Assembly (NCBI GenBank): GCA_020048935.1
Contig: JAIFLS010000094.1
Coordinates: forward strand, 1-16,978
Length of the DNA stretch: 16,978 bases
Direction: 5' to 3'
Origin: a bacterium
Lineage (GTDB): Bacteria > Verrucomicrobiota > Kiritimatiellia > UBA8416
Below, piece after piece: positions 8,303-15,623 of the stretch. The translations under genes and the position numbers were made by a program. The first letter of the stretch is position 1. The number at the start of each line of letters is the position of its first letter. The notes under the pieces were generated by a model. The model worked only from the letters and a program-made list of their open reading frames with translations. It did not search any database and was not told the origin of the DNA.

Positions 8303-9295
8303 CTACTCCCGCCGACCAAGAAGGTCCTTGACGTACTGAGCCCGCGCGAAGCCGCGGCCTGCGCCCTCGGCAGGCTCGGCCAGGCTGCCGCGGAAATCCG
8401 CGATGCAGCCGAAATCGTGACGATCCATCCACGCGCTCATCCCCTTGAGGATGTCGCCGATCACGCCCGCGCCGGCAGGCGTGTAGAGCGCCGAGCAAAC
8501 CTGCACCGCGTTCGCCCCCGCCAGCAGCCCCTTGATCGCGCCTTCGGCCCCGTGCACACCCGTGGTCATCGCGATATCGCAGGGGATCAGGCCGCGCAGC
8601 AAGGCGATCCAGCGCACCGGTAGCCCGCTGTCCTCGGCATGCGACAGGTTGATCCCCGACTTGAGCTTGAGTTTCTCGATGTCGATCTCAGGCTGGAAGA
8701 ACCGGTTGAACATCACCACGGCCTGCACATCCAGCGCCGTCAGCCGCTTGATGAAATTCGCGAGCGAGGTGTAGTGCGGCCCGATCTTGACCGCCACCGG
8801 GATCCGCAGTTCGCCAGAGACTCCGGCCACCAGGTTCAGATGGCGCTGCTCGACGGCGGCGGCATCCTCGGCGGGATCATGCGGGATGTCATACACATTG
8901 AGTTCCAGCGCATCCGCGCCCGCCTGCTCGATCTTCCTGGCATACGAGATCCAGTGGTCCCGCGTCGTGCAGTTCAGGCTGGCGATAACGGGAATCCGCA
9001 GCAGGGCTTTGGCCTGCCGGATGGTGTCGAGGTACTTCTCCGGCCCGATCTGCATCGGATAATCCGCCCGGATGTAATCATAAGCCTCAGGATTATCCTG
9101 GGTTTCGAGCACGGCGACCATATCGCTGACCTCCGCGCGAACCTGCTCCTCGAAGATCGAGCCCAGCACCACCGCGCCAGCTCCAGCATCCTCAAGCGAC
9201 TTCAACTTCCGAACGGTCCCGGTGATGGTCGAACTTCCCGCCATCAGCGGGCTGACCAGCTTTAATCCCATGTATGTCGTACTCAGATCCGTCAT
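8303..9295 (-). CDS. Dihydroorotate dehydrogenase-like flavoprotein
   Basis: 330-aa TIM-barrel protein of the DHOD-like group (resembling class 1 PyrD, but the subgroup whose true substrate is not established). Recognisable FMN-barrel elements: GLKLVSPLMAGSSTITG at the N-terminus, ASLNC (105-109), ELNVYD (131-136), Lys170 in VAVKIGP, FNRFFQPEID (196-205), and the phosphate-binding C-terminal strands TTGVHGAEGA (244-253) and AGANAVQVCSALY (260-272). ATG 9295 has AAGAGGT 4-5 nt upstream; the longer frame to 9439 would run through the tRNA and its terminator and is rejected. The start codon lies only about 16 nt beyond the tRNA-Cys terminator T-tract. A true PyrD role is possible but not shown; carA is not in the same transcript. 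Confidence 0.9.
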   Translation of the reverse strand: MTDLSTTYMGLKLVSPLMAGSSTITGTVRKLKSLEDAGAGAVVLGSIFEEQVRAEVSDMVAVLETQDNPEAYDYIRADYPMQIGPEKYLDTIRQAKALLRIPVIASLNCTTRDHWISYARKIEQAGADALELNVYDIPHDPAEDAAAVEQRHLNLVAGVSGELRIPVAVKIGPHYTSLANFIKRLTALDVQAVVMFNRFFQPEIDIEKLKLKSGINLSHAEDSGLPVRWIALLRGLIPCDIAMTTGVHGAEGAIKGLLAGANAVQVCSALYTPAGAGVIGDILKGMSAWMDRHDFGCIADFRGSLAEPAEGAGRGFARAQYVKDLLGRRE

Positions 9296-9310
9296 CGCGA
9301 CCTCTTTTCC

Positions 9311-9349
9311 ATAAACAAAAACGCCCCGCAAACCGTCCGGTTTGCGGGG
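9311..9349 (-). terminator. Intrinsic terminator of the tRNA-Cys transcript
   Basis: CCCCGCAAACCG and CGGTTTGCGGGG (9324-9349) form a perfect 11-12-bp stem, followed on the minus strand by CGTTTTTGTTT. It sits 9 nt past the tRNA 3' CCA and just before the flavoprotein gene. Confidence 0.92.
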
Positions 9350-9358
9350 TCTGAAAAC

Positions 9359-9432
9359 TGGAGGCGCGAACCGGAATCGGACCGGTATACACGGTTTTGC
9401 AGACCGTTGCCTAACCACTCGGCCATCGCGCC
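9359..9432 (-). tRNA. tRNA-Cys (anticodon GCA)
   Basis: On the minus strand the 74-nt sequence folds as a standard cloverleaf: acceptor stem GGCGCGA/TCGCGCC, D-arm with GAGTGGTTAGGC, anticodon stem ACGGT/ACCGT with loop CTGCAAA (anticodon GCA at 9398-9400), short variable loop GTATA, T-arm ACCGG/CCGGT, discriminator U73 and an encoded CCA (9359-9361). U73 and GCA are the main cysteine identity elements. An intrinsic terminator follows directly. Confidence 0.97.
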
Positions 9433-9468
9433 TATTCAATCACGAAACACCTGCAAACAGGGAAACGC

Positions 9469-9561
9469 CTATTTTGCAGCGGCTTTCGCCGCCACCTTCT
9501 GACGTTTTTCCTGCCGTGCACGGCGCTTGCGTTTGGCTCTTACTCTTAGTTGCTGTCCCAT
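9469..9561 (-). CDS. Tiny Arg/Lys/Ala-rich basic protein (30 aa)
   Basis: ATG 9561 to stop at 9469 encodes MGQQLRVRAKRKRRARQEKR followed by an Ala/Lys-rich tail, 30 residues, about half basic, predicted to be a single helix. It resembles short MGQ-starting basic proteins I associate with Verrucomicrobiota-type genomes, but I cannot verify that here. A minus-strand promoter at 9575-9602 ends about 14 nt before the ATG, so the leader would be very short, with only a weak GCCGGA ribosome site. tRNA-Cys begins 37 nt downstream on the same strand, so the two may be co-transcribed. Nucleic-acid binding is a guess from charge alone. A longer in-frame extension to 9687 would run through the promoter and is less likely. 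Confidence 0.55.
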   Translation of the reverse strand: MGQQLRVRAKRKRRARQEKRQKVAAKAAAK

Positions 9562-9574
9562 AGTTCCGGCAAGT

Positions 9575-9602
9575 CTTATCATCACCGGGCTACATTTGTC
9601 AA
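9575..9602 (-). promoter_or_regulatory. Promoter for the 30-aa ORF and tRNA-Cys
   Basis: Minus-strand consensus -35 TTGACA (9597-9602), 16-bp spacer, then GATAAG (9575-9580) as -10. The start of transcription would be near 9568, about 7 nt before the ATG at 9561. Confidence 0.6.
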
Positions 9603-9673
9603 ACGCGATATTGGTTTTCGATGAAATATATGACGCGACCGTCCGGCGCCGTTCATTTTTTTTCTCGGACGGC

Positions 9674-9703
9674 TTGACTTCATGCACCGCCTTTCGTTAG
9701 TAT
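9674..9703 (+). promoter_or_regulatory. Promoter of the FecR-domain gene
   Basis: TTGACT (9674-9679) and TAGTAT (9698-9703) with an 18-bp spacer. Transcription would start near 9710, leaving a ~43-nt leader with a GGAAAGGA ribosome site before ATG 9753. It is divergent from the tRNA-Cys promoter about 70 bp to the left. Confidence 0.65.
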
Positions 9704-9752
9704 GGCAACCGTGATTGTTGAACGCAGATCGAATTCGGAAAGGAATCGCATC

Positions 9753-10736
9753 ATGAAGAACATCAGGTTGGGACTCGCGACGCTACTGACGGTTGCCCTG
9801 GCGACCATGGCAAGTGCACAGAATATCCTGGATCCGGCATTTCGTGTCATCAAGGTCAACGGGGAATGCGAGATCGGCATCCCGGGCCAGGACGGTTTGC
9901 TGGCAGCCGAGGAATCCAAGGCCTATCCGTATGGAAGCACGATCCGTACCGGGGCCCGTTCCAGCTTGGTCATCGTGCTTTCGGAAGGCAACGTAGTCCG
10001 GGTTCTTGCCAATGCCAATCTGGTCATGGATGAGAGTTCCAGCGACTCGAAGATCAAGAATGTCCGACTGAACGACGGTGAAGTGGAGGTGGAACTCAAT
10101 GCGGACTTCCATCAGGGCGGCAACAAGCTCAATGTGGAAACCGCCACGGCCGTCTGCGGTGCCGTCGGAACGCATTTCCGTGTTGCCTCCCGCATGGAGC
10201 AGGATCTGCGGATCGTGATCATCCGCGTGATCAAGGGCATCGTCAAGGCTTACGGCGACAAATTCGAGGCACTCGAACTCGACGCTAACGACTGGCTTTC
10301 GCTCCTGAGCCCGGGCGACCGCTCGTTCCTGCGCCTGCAGAACATGAAGGGCGAGTTCAATATCCGGATCAAGGACCAGACTATGAACGATAAGGATATT
10401 CCCACGAAGGAAGGCAATGTCCTGAAGATCTGGCAGCGGCTCATCCCCGAGACCAATGAGCGCGTCATCACCTTCCAGCTTACCGCCCCGGACGGCAGCA
10501 TCATCGAGGAGGTCGTTGTCACGATCGGTGGTGGACAGGATGCAGCCGGCGCAGAGCGCGAGGGCCCCTGGACCAAGCAGGAAATCCCCACCGGCAAAGA
10601 AAATGGAAACCCGCTGCCGCCCGACGATTTCATGAAGGACCTGATCGACCGGCTCCTGAATGAGGAGAACGTCGAGTTCATTCCTGAAAACCGCCCGCCG
10701 AGCCCGCCTTCGCCGACCCCGGTCGGCAGGCGGTAG
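9753..10736 (+). CDS. Exported FecR-domain protein
   Basis: 327 aa. Residues 1-22 are a Sec signal peptide ending ASA. A FecR-like domain covers roughly 55-170: YGSTIRTGARSSLVIVLSEG, then VRVLANANLVM, LNDGEVEVEL, and VCGAVGTHFRV, VIKGIVKAYG. Classical FecR proteins are inner-membrane anti-sigma factors that respond to TonB-dependent iron uptake; this one has a cleavable signal, no internal membrane helix and no sigma factor or TonB receptor nearby, so it is more likely a periplasmic or surface protein using the FecR beta-fold for another purpose. The C-terminal third (180-300) is unrecognised and the end is Pro-rich (PPSPPSPTP). ATG 9753 is chosen for the signal peptide and the ribosome site; the upstream extension from 9702 would overlap the promoter. 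Confidence 0.85.
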   Translation: MKNIRLGLATLLTVALATMASAQNILDPAFRVIKVNGECEIGIPGQDGLLAAEESKAYPYGSTIRTGARSSLVIVLSEGNVVRVLANANLVMDESSSDSKIKNVRLNDGEVEVELNADFHQGGNKLNVETATAVCGAVGTHFRVASRMEQDLRIVIIRVIKGIVKAYGDKFEALELDANDWLSLLSPGDRSFLRLQNMKGEFNIRIKDQTMNDKDIPTKEGNVLKIWQRLIPETNERVITFQLTAPDGSIIEEVVVTIGGGQDAAGAEREGPWTKQEIPTGKENGNPLPPDDFMKDLIDRLLNEENVEFIPENRPPSPPSPTPVGRR

Positions 10737-10763
10737 CCGGTCGCCTGTAGAGTAACCCACCCA

Positions 10764-10799
10764 GGATGCATCCCGATACCCTCGGGATGCATCCGTTTT
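10764..10799 (+). terminator. Perfect 13-bp hairpin between the FecR-domain and chaperone genes
   Basis: GGATGCATCCCGA (10764-10776) and TCGGGATGCATCC (10782-10794) pair perfectly around a 5-nt loop, followed by GTTTTA. The T-run is short (4), and the next gene starts only 24 nt after the stem, so it may terminate partially or act as a 3'-end stabiliser within one transcript. Confidence 0.7.
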
Positions 10800-10817
10800 A
10801 TGGAAAGACATATCGCC

Positions 10818-12449
10818 ATGCTGATCACCAAATTCAACAAGCTCATCCATAACAAGATCATCTGGGCCGCCTTCGCGATCCTGGTAAGCCTCTCCATGGT
10901 AGGATTGTTCGCACCGACATCGGGCGGCGGCGGCCAGCCGGACAATGCAGTCGGCACCCTTTTCGGCGAGCCGGTCTCGCACGAGGAGCTTGCTCGTATC
11001 CGCCGCTGCATGCTGGCATTCCAGCCCCCGCGCGGTAATGGTGAGGAGCAGCAGAAGATGATCCAGGATGAGGCTTGGCGACGGCTGGCTGTCCGCCGCT
11101 ACGCGACGCGGCTCGGCGTCCGTGTCTCGAACCAGGAGATCGGCGAGGCGATCGCCCGAGATCCGTCCTTCGCCGTCAACGGCGTGTTCAACCGGCAGCG
11201 CTACCAGCAGCTGGTCGAACAGCAGATCGGCGTCCCGATGGGATTGTTCGAGGACTATCTTCGCGATGAACTGCTGCTGCAGAAGATGCAGGCACTGGTC
11301 GGCACCAGCATCTGGATCGCCCCGCACGAGCTGCAGGAGAATGTATCCCGCTACACAGACCGTTTCACGGTCAATGTGATCGAATTGTCCGCGACCAATC
11401 TCGTCAACGACGTCACCGCTTCCGACGCCCAGGTGCGCGACTTCTACGACCGGAATCCACCCCTTTTCAACACCCCGGAACTGCGCAGCGTCTACTATGT
11501 CGAATGGCCCGTGCAGGAGATCGCCAAGACGGTCAATGTATCGGAGACGCAGATCCAGGACGCCTATGACCGTGATATCGAAAGCTACAGCGTGACAGAC
11601 ACCAACACCATGGCCGTGTCGTACACCCCGCTGGAAGAGGTGGCGGATGAACTGCGCGCCAAGATCGCCAACCGGGAAGCACTCGGTATAGCTGGCGAAT
11701 ATGCCATGCAGTTCCGTGATGACCTGCGCATGCGCAAAGCGGCCGATCCGGTCTCCATCCATAGCTTGGCCGAGGCCCGCGGCATGAACGTGCATACCAG
11801 TGAACTCTTCAGCGCCATCGCCCCCGTGACCGGAACCAGTGCCGGAACCGCGTTCAACAAGGCTGCATTCAAGCTGGATCCGCAGGACCCTGCCAACACG
11901 TACAGTTCAGCCGTGATCGGTGACGATGCCGTCTACCTGCTGGCATGGCACACGAACCGCCCCGCCGTGCTGCAACCGTTCGAGGACGTCAAGGATACCG
12001 CCACCGGGCTGGCGACCGAGCAGGCACGGCAGGAGGCGTTCACCACCCGGGTCGCCGAGATTCGCCGGAAATTCGAGGACGCGCGCAAGGAGAAGACCGA
12101 TTTCGCCACGGCGGCAAGCGCATTGAAGCTGGAAGTCGTAACGGTCGGCCCGTTCTCGGTCTACGATGCCGATCCGGAAAAAATTCCGTTCTTTTCGGAT
12201 ATCGCCCCGGCGGTGCTCCCGCTGGCCACCGGCGAACTCGCGGAGCCGGTGAAGACAGCCGAAAACACGCTGATTGTGTATCTGGCGGCCCGCGAACCCG
12301 GAAACCCGTCAGAGGCCGATTCGCTCAAGCCGGAAATCACACGAATGCTCCAATCCAGCCGGATGCGCATGCACTTTGCGGCCTGGTCGGAAGAGCTGAT
12401 GGCCAAGGCCAAGGATAACAAGGGCAAGGAAGAGCCAGCAGCCAACTAG
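10818..12449 (+). CDS. Membrane-anchored SurA/PpiD-type periplasmic chaperone
   Basis: 543 aa. An N-terminal cytoplasmic tail (MLITKFNKLIHNK) is followed by one transmembrane helix (IIWAAFAILVSLSMVGLF, about 14-31), then a long periplasmic part. Residues ~45-175 look like a SurA_N/PpiD N-terminal chaperone domain (GTLFGEPVSHEELARIRR..., NQEIGEAIARDPSF..., GVFNRQRYQQLVEQQIG). The middle and C-terminal part (180-530) resembles PpiD-like folding with repeated helices; I do not see a clear parvulin catalytic core, so prolyl-isomerase activity is doubtful. Expected role: helping newly exported proteins leave the Sec translocon. ATG 10818 is preferred (GGAAAGA 9 nt upstream, homologues start with this motif) over ATG 10800. 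Little beyond the hairpin separates it from the FecR-domain gene. Confidence 0.85.
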   Translation: MLITKFNKLIHNKIIWAAFAILVSLSMVGLFAPTSGGGGQPDNAVGTLFGEPVSHEELARIRRCMLAFQPPRGNGEEQQKMIQDEAWRRLAVRRYATRLGVRVSNQEIGEAIARDPSFAVNGVFNRQRYQQLVEQQIGVPMGLFEDYLRDELLLQKMQALVGTSIWIAPHELQENVSRYTDRFTVNVIELSATNLVNDVTASDAQVRDFYDRNPPLFNTPELRSVYYVEWPVQEIAKTVNVSETQIQDAYDRDIESYSVTDTNTMAVSYTPLEEVADELRAKIANREALGIAGEYAMQFRDDLRMRKAADPVSIHSLAEARGMNVHTSELFSAIAPVTGTSAGTAFNKAAFKLDPQDPANTYSSAVIGDDAVYLLAWHTNRPAVLQPFEDVKDTATGLATEQARQEAFTTRVAEIRRKFEDARKEKTDFATAASALKLEVVTVGPFSVYDADPEKIPFFSDIAPAVLPLATGELAEPVKTAENTLIVYLAAREPGNPSEADSLKPEITRMLQSSRMRMHFAAWSEELMAKAKDNKGKEEPAAN

Positions 12450-12486
12450 GCGGCTGGCGGAATCCTCTCCTCAGTCATGAATGATC

Positions 12487-12882
12487 TCAGCCCCGCTTCT
12501 GCGAATCGGCCTTGGGCTTGCGAGCAGCCAGCAGCCGCGAGATCACCGAACTGAAGAAAGTCATCTCGAACGGCTTGGTCAGGAAATCATCGATCCCGAG
12601 CGACTTGCACTCTTCCAGGCGCTCCCGTGTCGGAAAGCCGGAAACCACGATCAGCGGCGTATCCGGGCGGATTTCACGAATCCGGCGTACCAGGGCCATG
12701 CCGTTGGGTTCCCCCGGCATGTTCAGGTCGGTCATGATCACATCCACCGTTTCCCGAGCGATCAAGGCGAGCCCTTCGGGCCCGTTCTCCGCTGTCAGCA
12801 GTTCATACCCCATCCGATCGACCACTGACTTGAAATAATCCCTCACCCCGCCATCATCTTCGATCAAGATCAACTTAATCAT
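12487..12882 (-). CDS. Single-domain CheY-like response regulator
   Basis: 131 aa consisting only of a receiver domain. Acidic pocket E8-D9-D10 (LILIEDD), phospho-acceptor Asp52 in VIMTDLNMPG, Ser81 in IVVSGF and Lys103 in LTKPFE are all present, so phosphotransfer should work. A short Lys/Arg-rich tail follows and there is no output domain; it would act by protein-protein contact or as a phosphorelay intermediate. No histidine kinase is in the window. ATG 12882 has AAAGGA 8 nt upstream; the longer frame to 13005 has no family sequence in its extra part. It converges with the chaperone gene across a 37-bp gap with no visible terminator. Confidence 0.93.
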   Translation of the reverse strand: MIKLILIEDDGGVRDYFKSVVDRMGYELLTAENGPEGLALIARETVDVIMTDLNMPGEPNGMALVRRIREIRPDTPLIVVSGFPTRERLEECKSLGIDDFLTKPFEMTFFSSVISRLLAARKPKADSQKRG

Positions 12883-13165
12883 TGCTCGATTCCTTTCACA
12901 GAGGAAGACCAACCGACCACCGTGGACGGGCCACTCGGCGACAAGATCCACCGTGCATGGAGCTTTGCCTGTTATGAGCCGGACCGCAAGAAAAAAATGT
13001 ATCATCGCGTCCGCACTGGTATTTTATGATATATTGACTAGAATGCGGGCTTGATTTGTGTGCCGCTAATGTTTAAACACATCGGCATGGCGAAGGTAGG
13101 TTAACAACGCGATTCTAGCCAGGTCGCCCAATATGTTTCGTTTCCAAGCGAGAGGCAGGCTCAAC
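12883..13165. other. Divergent intergenic region between the receiver gene and dgt
   Basis: The 283 bp are more AT-rich than the rest of the window. They hold a nested dyad at 13061-13087 (TGCCG ... TGTTTAAACA ... CGGCA) that could be an operator. I could not identify a promoter with good spacing for either gene. Confidence 0.4.
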
Positions 13166-14302
13166 ATGTCTATCCGTACCACCCTAATCGAACGGGAAGC
13201 CCGGCTGCTGGCCCCGTATGCCTCCAGCAGTGCCAGCTCGGCCGGGCGGCACTATCCGGAGCCGGAGCACCCGGCCCGCTGCGGGTTCCAGCGCGACCGC
13301 GACCGCGTCATCCACAGCCGCTGCTTCCGCCGCCTGGAATACAAGACCCAGGTGTTCACTCGCAGCACCTGCGACCACTACCGCACACGCCTGACCCACA
13401 GTGTCGAGGTGGCCGCCGTCGCCCGCACGCTCGCGAGGGTCTTCGCCGCCAACGAGGACCTTACCGAGGCGATCGCCCTCGCCCACGACATCGGCCATAC
13501 GCCCTTCGGCCACGCTGGCGAGCACGAGATGAACCGGCTGATGGAAGGCGCCGGGGGGTTCGATCACAACCGCCAGAGCCTGCGCTGGGTGGAGCTGCTG
13601 GACATCCAGTATCCTGACTTCCCTGGATTGAACCTGACCTGGGAGGTGCGCGCCGGACTGATGAAACACGATGCCGCCACGCCCGGCACCCTGCTCGACG
13701 GCCTGCCGGTCGGCCCGCACCAGTCCATCGAGGCCCAGATTGCCGATATCGCCGACGACATCACCTACTACGCCCACGATACCGACGATGCACTCCTCGC
13801 CCGCATCCTCACCGAGGAACTGCTCGAGACACAGGAACTCTGGCGGCTGGCCTCGGAACGTACCGCCGCCCGCTACAGCGGCCTCGAGCGCGGCGCGCGC
13901 CTGCGCATCACGATCCGCAACCTGCTCGATCTCCAGATCGAGAACATCATCGAGACCACCCTTGCCAACCTCGAGCGCCTGAAACCCGCCTCTGTGCGGG
14001 AACTGATGGAGCTGCCGGAGCCGGTCGTTCGCTTCAGCGACCAGATGGCCCGCCAGGCCAGGGCCTACCGTGACTTCATGTATGCCCACGTCTACTTCAG
14101 CCAGGCCATCAAGAACCAGGCGGAAATCGCCACCACCATGCTGCGCCACTTGTTCGAATGCTACTGCACCTATCCCGACCGCATGGGCAGCAAGGCACAA
14201 TCCAGGCTTGCCGAAGACGGACTCAAACGCACGGTCTGCGACTACCTTTCCGGCTTTACCGACAAATACATCTTCCAGGAGCACGCCCGCTACTTCCGCT
14301 GA
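13166..14302 (+). CDS. dgt: dGTPase-type dNTP triphosphohydrolase (HD domain)
   Basis: Cytosolic enzyme that cleaves dGTP (and, in this subfamily, often other dNTPs) to the nucleoside and triphosphate, limiting dNTP pools. The 378-aa protein opens with the family signature region (GFQRDRDRVIHSRCFRRLEYKTQVF, 41-64) and has the HD metal ligands H78 (RTRLTHSVEVA), H107-D108 in LAHDIGHTPFGH, and the later Asp in ADIADDITYYAHD. The C-terminal half carries the HD-associated helical domain. Length fits the type-2 (shorter) dGTPase group. ATG 13166 has GAGG-containing purines about 7 nt upstream; ATG 13133 would add 11 residues without family similarity. Confidence 0.93.
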   Translation: MSIRTTLIEREARLLAPYASSSASSAGRHYPEPEHPARCGFQRDRDRVIHSRCFRRLEYKTQVFTRSTCDHYRTRLTHSVEVAAVARTLARVFAANEDLTEAIALAHDIGHTPFGHAGEHEMNRLMEGAGGFDHNRQSLRWVELLDIQYPDFPGLNLTWEVRAGLMKHDAATPGTLLDGLPVGPHQSIEAQIADIADDITYYAHDTDDALLARILTEELLETQELWRLASERTAARYSGLERGARLRITIRNLLDLQIENIIETTLANLERLKPASVRELMELPEPVVRFSDQMARQARAYRDFMYAHVYFSQAIKNQAEIATTMLRHLFECYCTYPDRMGSKAQSRLAEDGLKRTVCDYLSGFTDKYIFQEHARYFR

Positions 14303-14360
14303 GATAACTTGGCACGTCGAGTCAGGCTAACCTGTTTCTTCACCCTTATTTCACACCATG

Positions 14361-14488
14361 CGGTTAACGAGAACGGCGACGAGAACGGTTAACGATGCTC
14401 CGGCTCCGCAGGCTCGCGAGCCGCTGCGCACGAGAATGTAAATGGAGAAGCCCTCGTAGTCCGTTCTCGTCGCCGTTCTCGTTCACCG
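14361..14488. repeat. 128-bp inverted-repeat element in the dgt-glycosyltransferase gap
   Basis: Two 28-bp arms, 14361-14388 and 14461-14488, are inverted copies (27 of 28 matching); each is itself built of ACGAGAACGG repeats. The 72-bp centre contains a further CGGCTC/GAGCCG pairing. No coding potential. It lies in the 337 bp (14303-14639) between the dgt stop and the glycosyltransferase start, where I see no gene. Transcribed, it would give a long hairpin. It could be a REP/MITE-like repeat; other copies in the genome would decide. Confidence 0.8.
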
Positions 14489-14639
14489 TTCCCCCATAAA
14501 GTTACCAAGCCCAACACCAACATCCAACGCTCAATAAACACCGGCTGCCCATTTTGCTGTCCTTTTTGCTCGCACCCAGCCCGCGCTTTGGCTACCTTTG
14601 CCCAGAGATTCAAAAAACCAACGAACCCGCGAGGACCGC

Positions 14640-15623
14640 ATGATTGATGTATCCGTTATCGCCCCAGTCTACAACGAGGAGGAGAATGTCGACCTGCTCT
14701 GCGAGGCGCTCTTCTCGGCCCTGGCCAAGCTCGACCGCACCTACGAGGTCGTGCTCGTGGATGACGGCAGTAGCGACTCCACCTGGCCGAAACTCAAGGC
14801 CAACGCCGATAAATACAAGCACCTGACCGTCCTGCGGCTGCGCCGCAACTTCGGCCAGACCGCCGCCATGAGCGCCGGTTTCCACGCCTCGCGCGGCAAG
14901 GTGGTGGTCACGATCGATGCCGACCTCCAGAACGACCCGGAAGACATCCCGAAGCTGCTCGCGCGCATCGACGCCGGGGCGGATGTCGTCAGCGGCTGGC
15001 GCAAGGACCGCAAAGACACGTTCATCAACCGCCGCCTGCCCTCGATCCTCGCCAACGCCCTGATCAGCAAGATCACTGGCGTGTTCCTGCACGATTACGG
15101 CTGCACCCTGAAGGCCTACCGCCGCGAGGTCGTCGAACGCCTGCACCTCTACGGCGAGATGCACCGCTTCATCCCCGCGCTGGCAAGCTGGATCGGGGCC
15201 GAACTCGAGGAGGTCCCCGTGAACCACCGCGAACGCCGCTTCGGCAAGTCGAAATACGGGATCAGCCGCACCTTCCGTGTGGTGCTCGACCTGATGACCG
15301 TCAAATTCCTGCTGCGCTACAGCACCCACCCCATCCAGATGTTCGGCAAGGTTGGCGCCTTCTTCGGCGTGCCCGGCTTCCTGGTGCTCTCGATCCTGGT
15401 GTGCGGGCACATCGCCTACTTCTTCGGCGGGGGTCCGATCTCCGCCGAGCTGGTGGACATGTCGAAACGCCCCATGTGGGTGATAACCCCCTTCATGCTG
15501 ATCCTCTTCTTCATGCAGTTCCTAAGCATGGGACTGCTGGCCGAGATCCAGATCCGCACCTACCATGAGTCGCAGGACAAGCCGATCTACGTGCTGAAAG
15601 AGAAATACAGCGGCCAGGCCTGA
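14640..15623 (+). CDS. GT2 family polyprenyl-phosphate glycosyltransferase (DPM1/GtrB type)
   Basis: 327 aa. The GT-A domain has VSVIAPVYNEEENVDLL at the start, the nucleotide-binding DDGSSD (41-46), and the metal-binding DAD in TIDADLQNDPEDI (93-95), followed by the acceptor motif RRFGKSKYG (199-207). Two C-terminal membrane helices (about 236-262 and 280-302) anchor it to the inner membrane. Family members move a sugar from a nucleotide donor to undecaprenyl phosphate for use in the periplasm; the sugar here is unknown. ATG 14640 has GAGGA 4 nt upstream; the upstream TTG extension is not supported. The stop overlaps the next gene's ATG by one base (TGATG), so the two are translationally coupled. 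Confidence 0.92.
   Translation: MIDVSVIAPVYNEEENVDLLCEALFSALAKLDRTYEVVLVDDGSSDSTWPKLKANADKYKHLTVLRLRRNFGQTAAMSAGFHASRGKVVVTIDADLQNDPEDIPKLLARIDAGADVVSGWRKDRKDTFINRRLPSILANALISKITGVFLHDYGCTLKAYRREVVERLHLYGEMHRFIPALASWIGAELEEVPVNHRERRFGKSKYGISRTFRVVLDLMTVKFLLRYSTHPIQMFGKVGAFFGVPGFLVLSILVCGHIAYFFGGGPISAELVDMSKRPMWVITPFMLILFFMQFLSMGLLAEIQIRTYHESQDKPIYVLKEKYSGQA

Noticed and set aside
9296..9439. N-terminal extension of the flavoprotein gene
   Set aside because: The extra codons would be translated from the tRNA-Cys gene and its terminator; ATG 9295 has a good ribosome site.
9783..11795. 670-codon minus-strand ORF, the longest open frame in the window
   Set aside because: It runs antisense across two well-supported plus-strand genes (FecR-domain and chaperone) and their intergenic terminator, has no family sequence and no ribosome site. 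Long antisense frames are expected with this GC-rich codon usage.
13184..14284. 366-codon minus-strand ORF
   Set aside because: Antisense to dgt; no motif or ribosome site.
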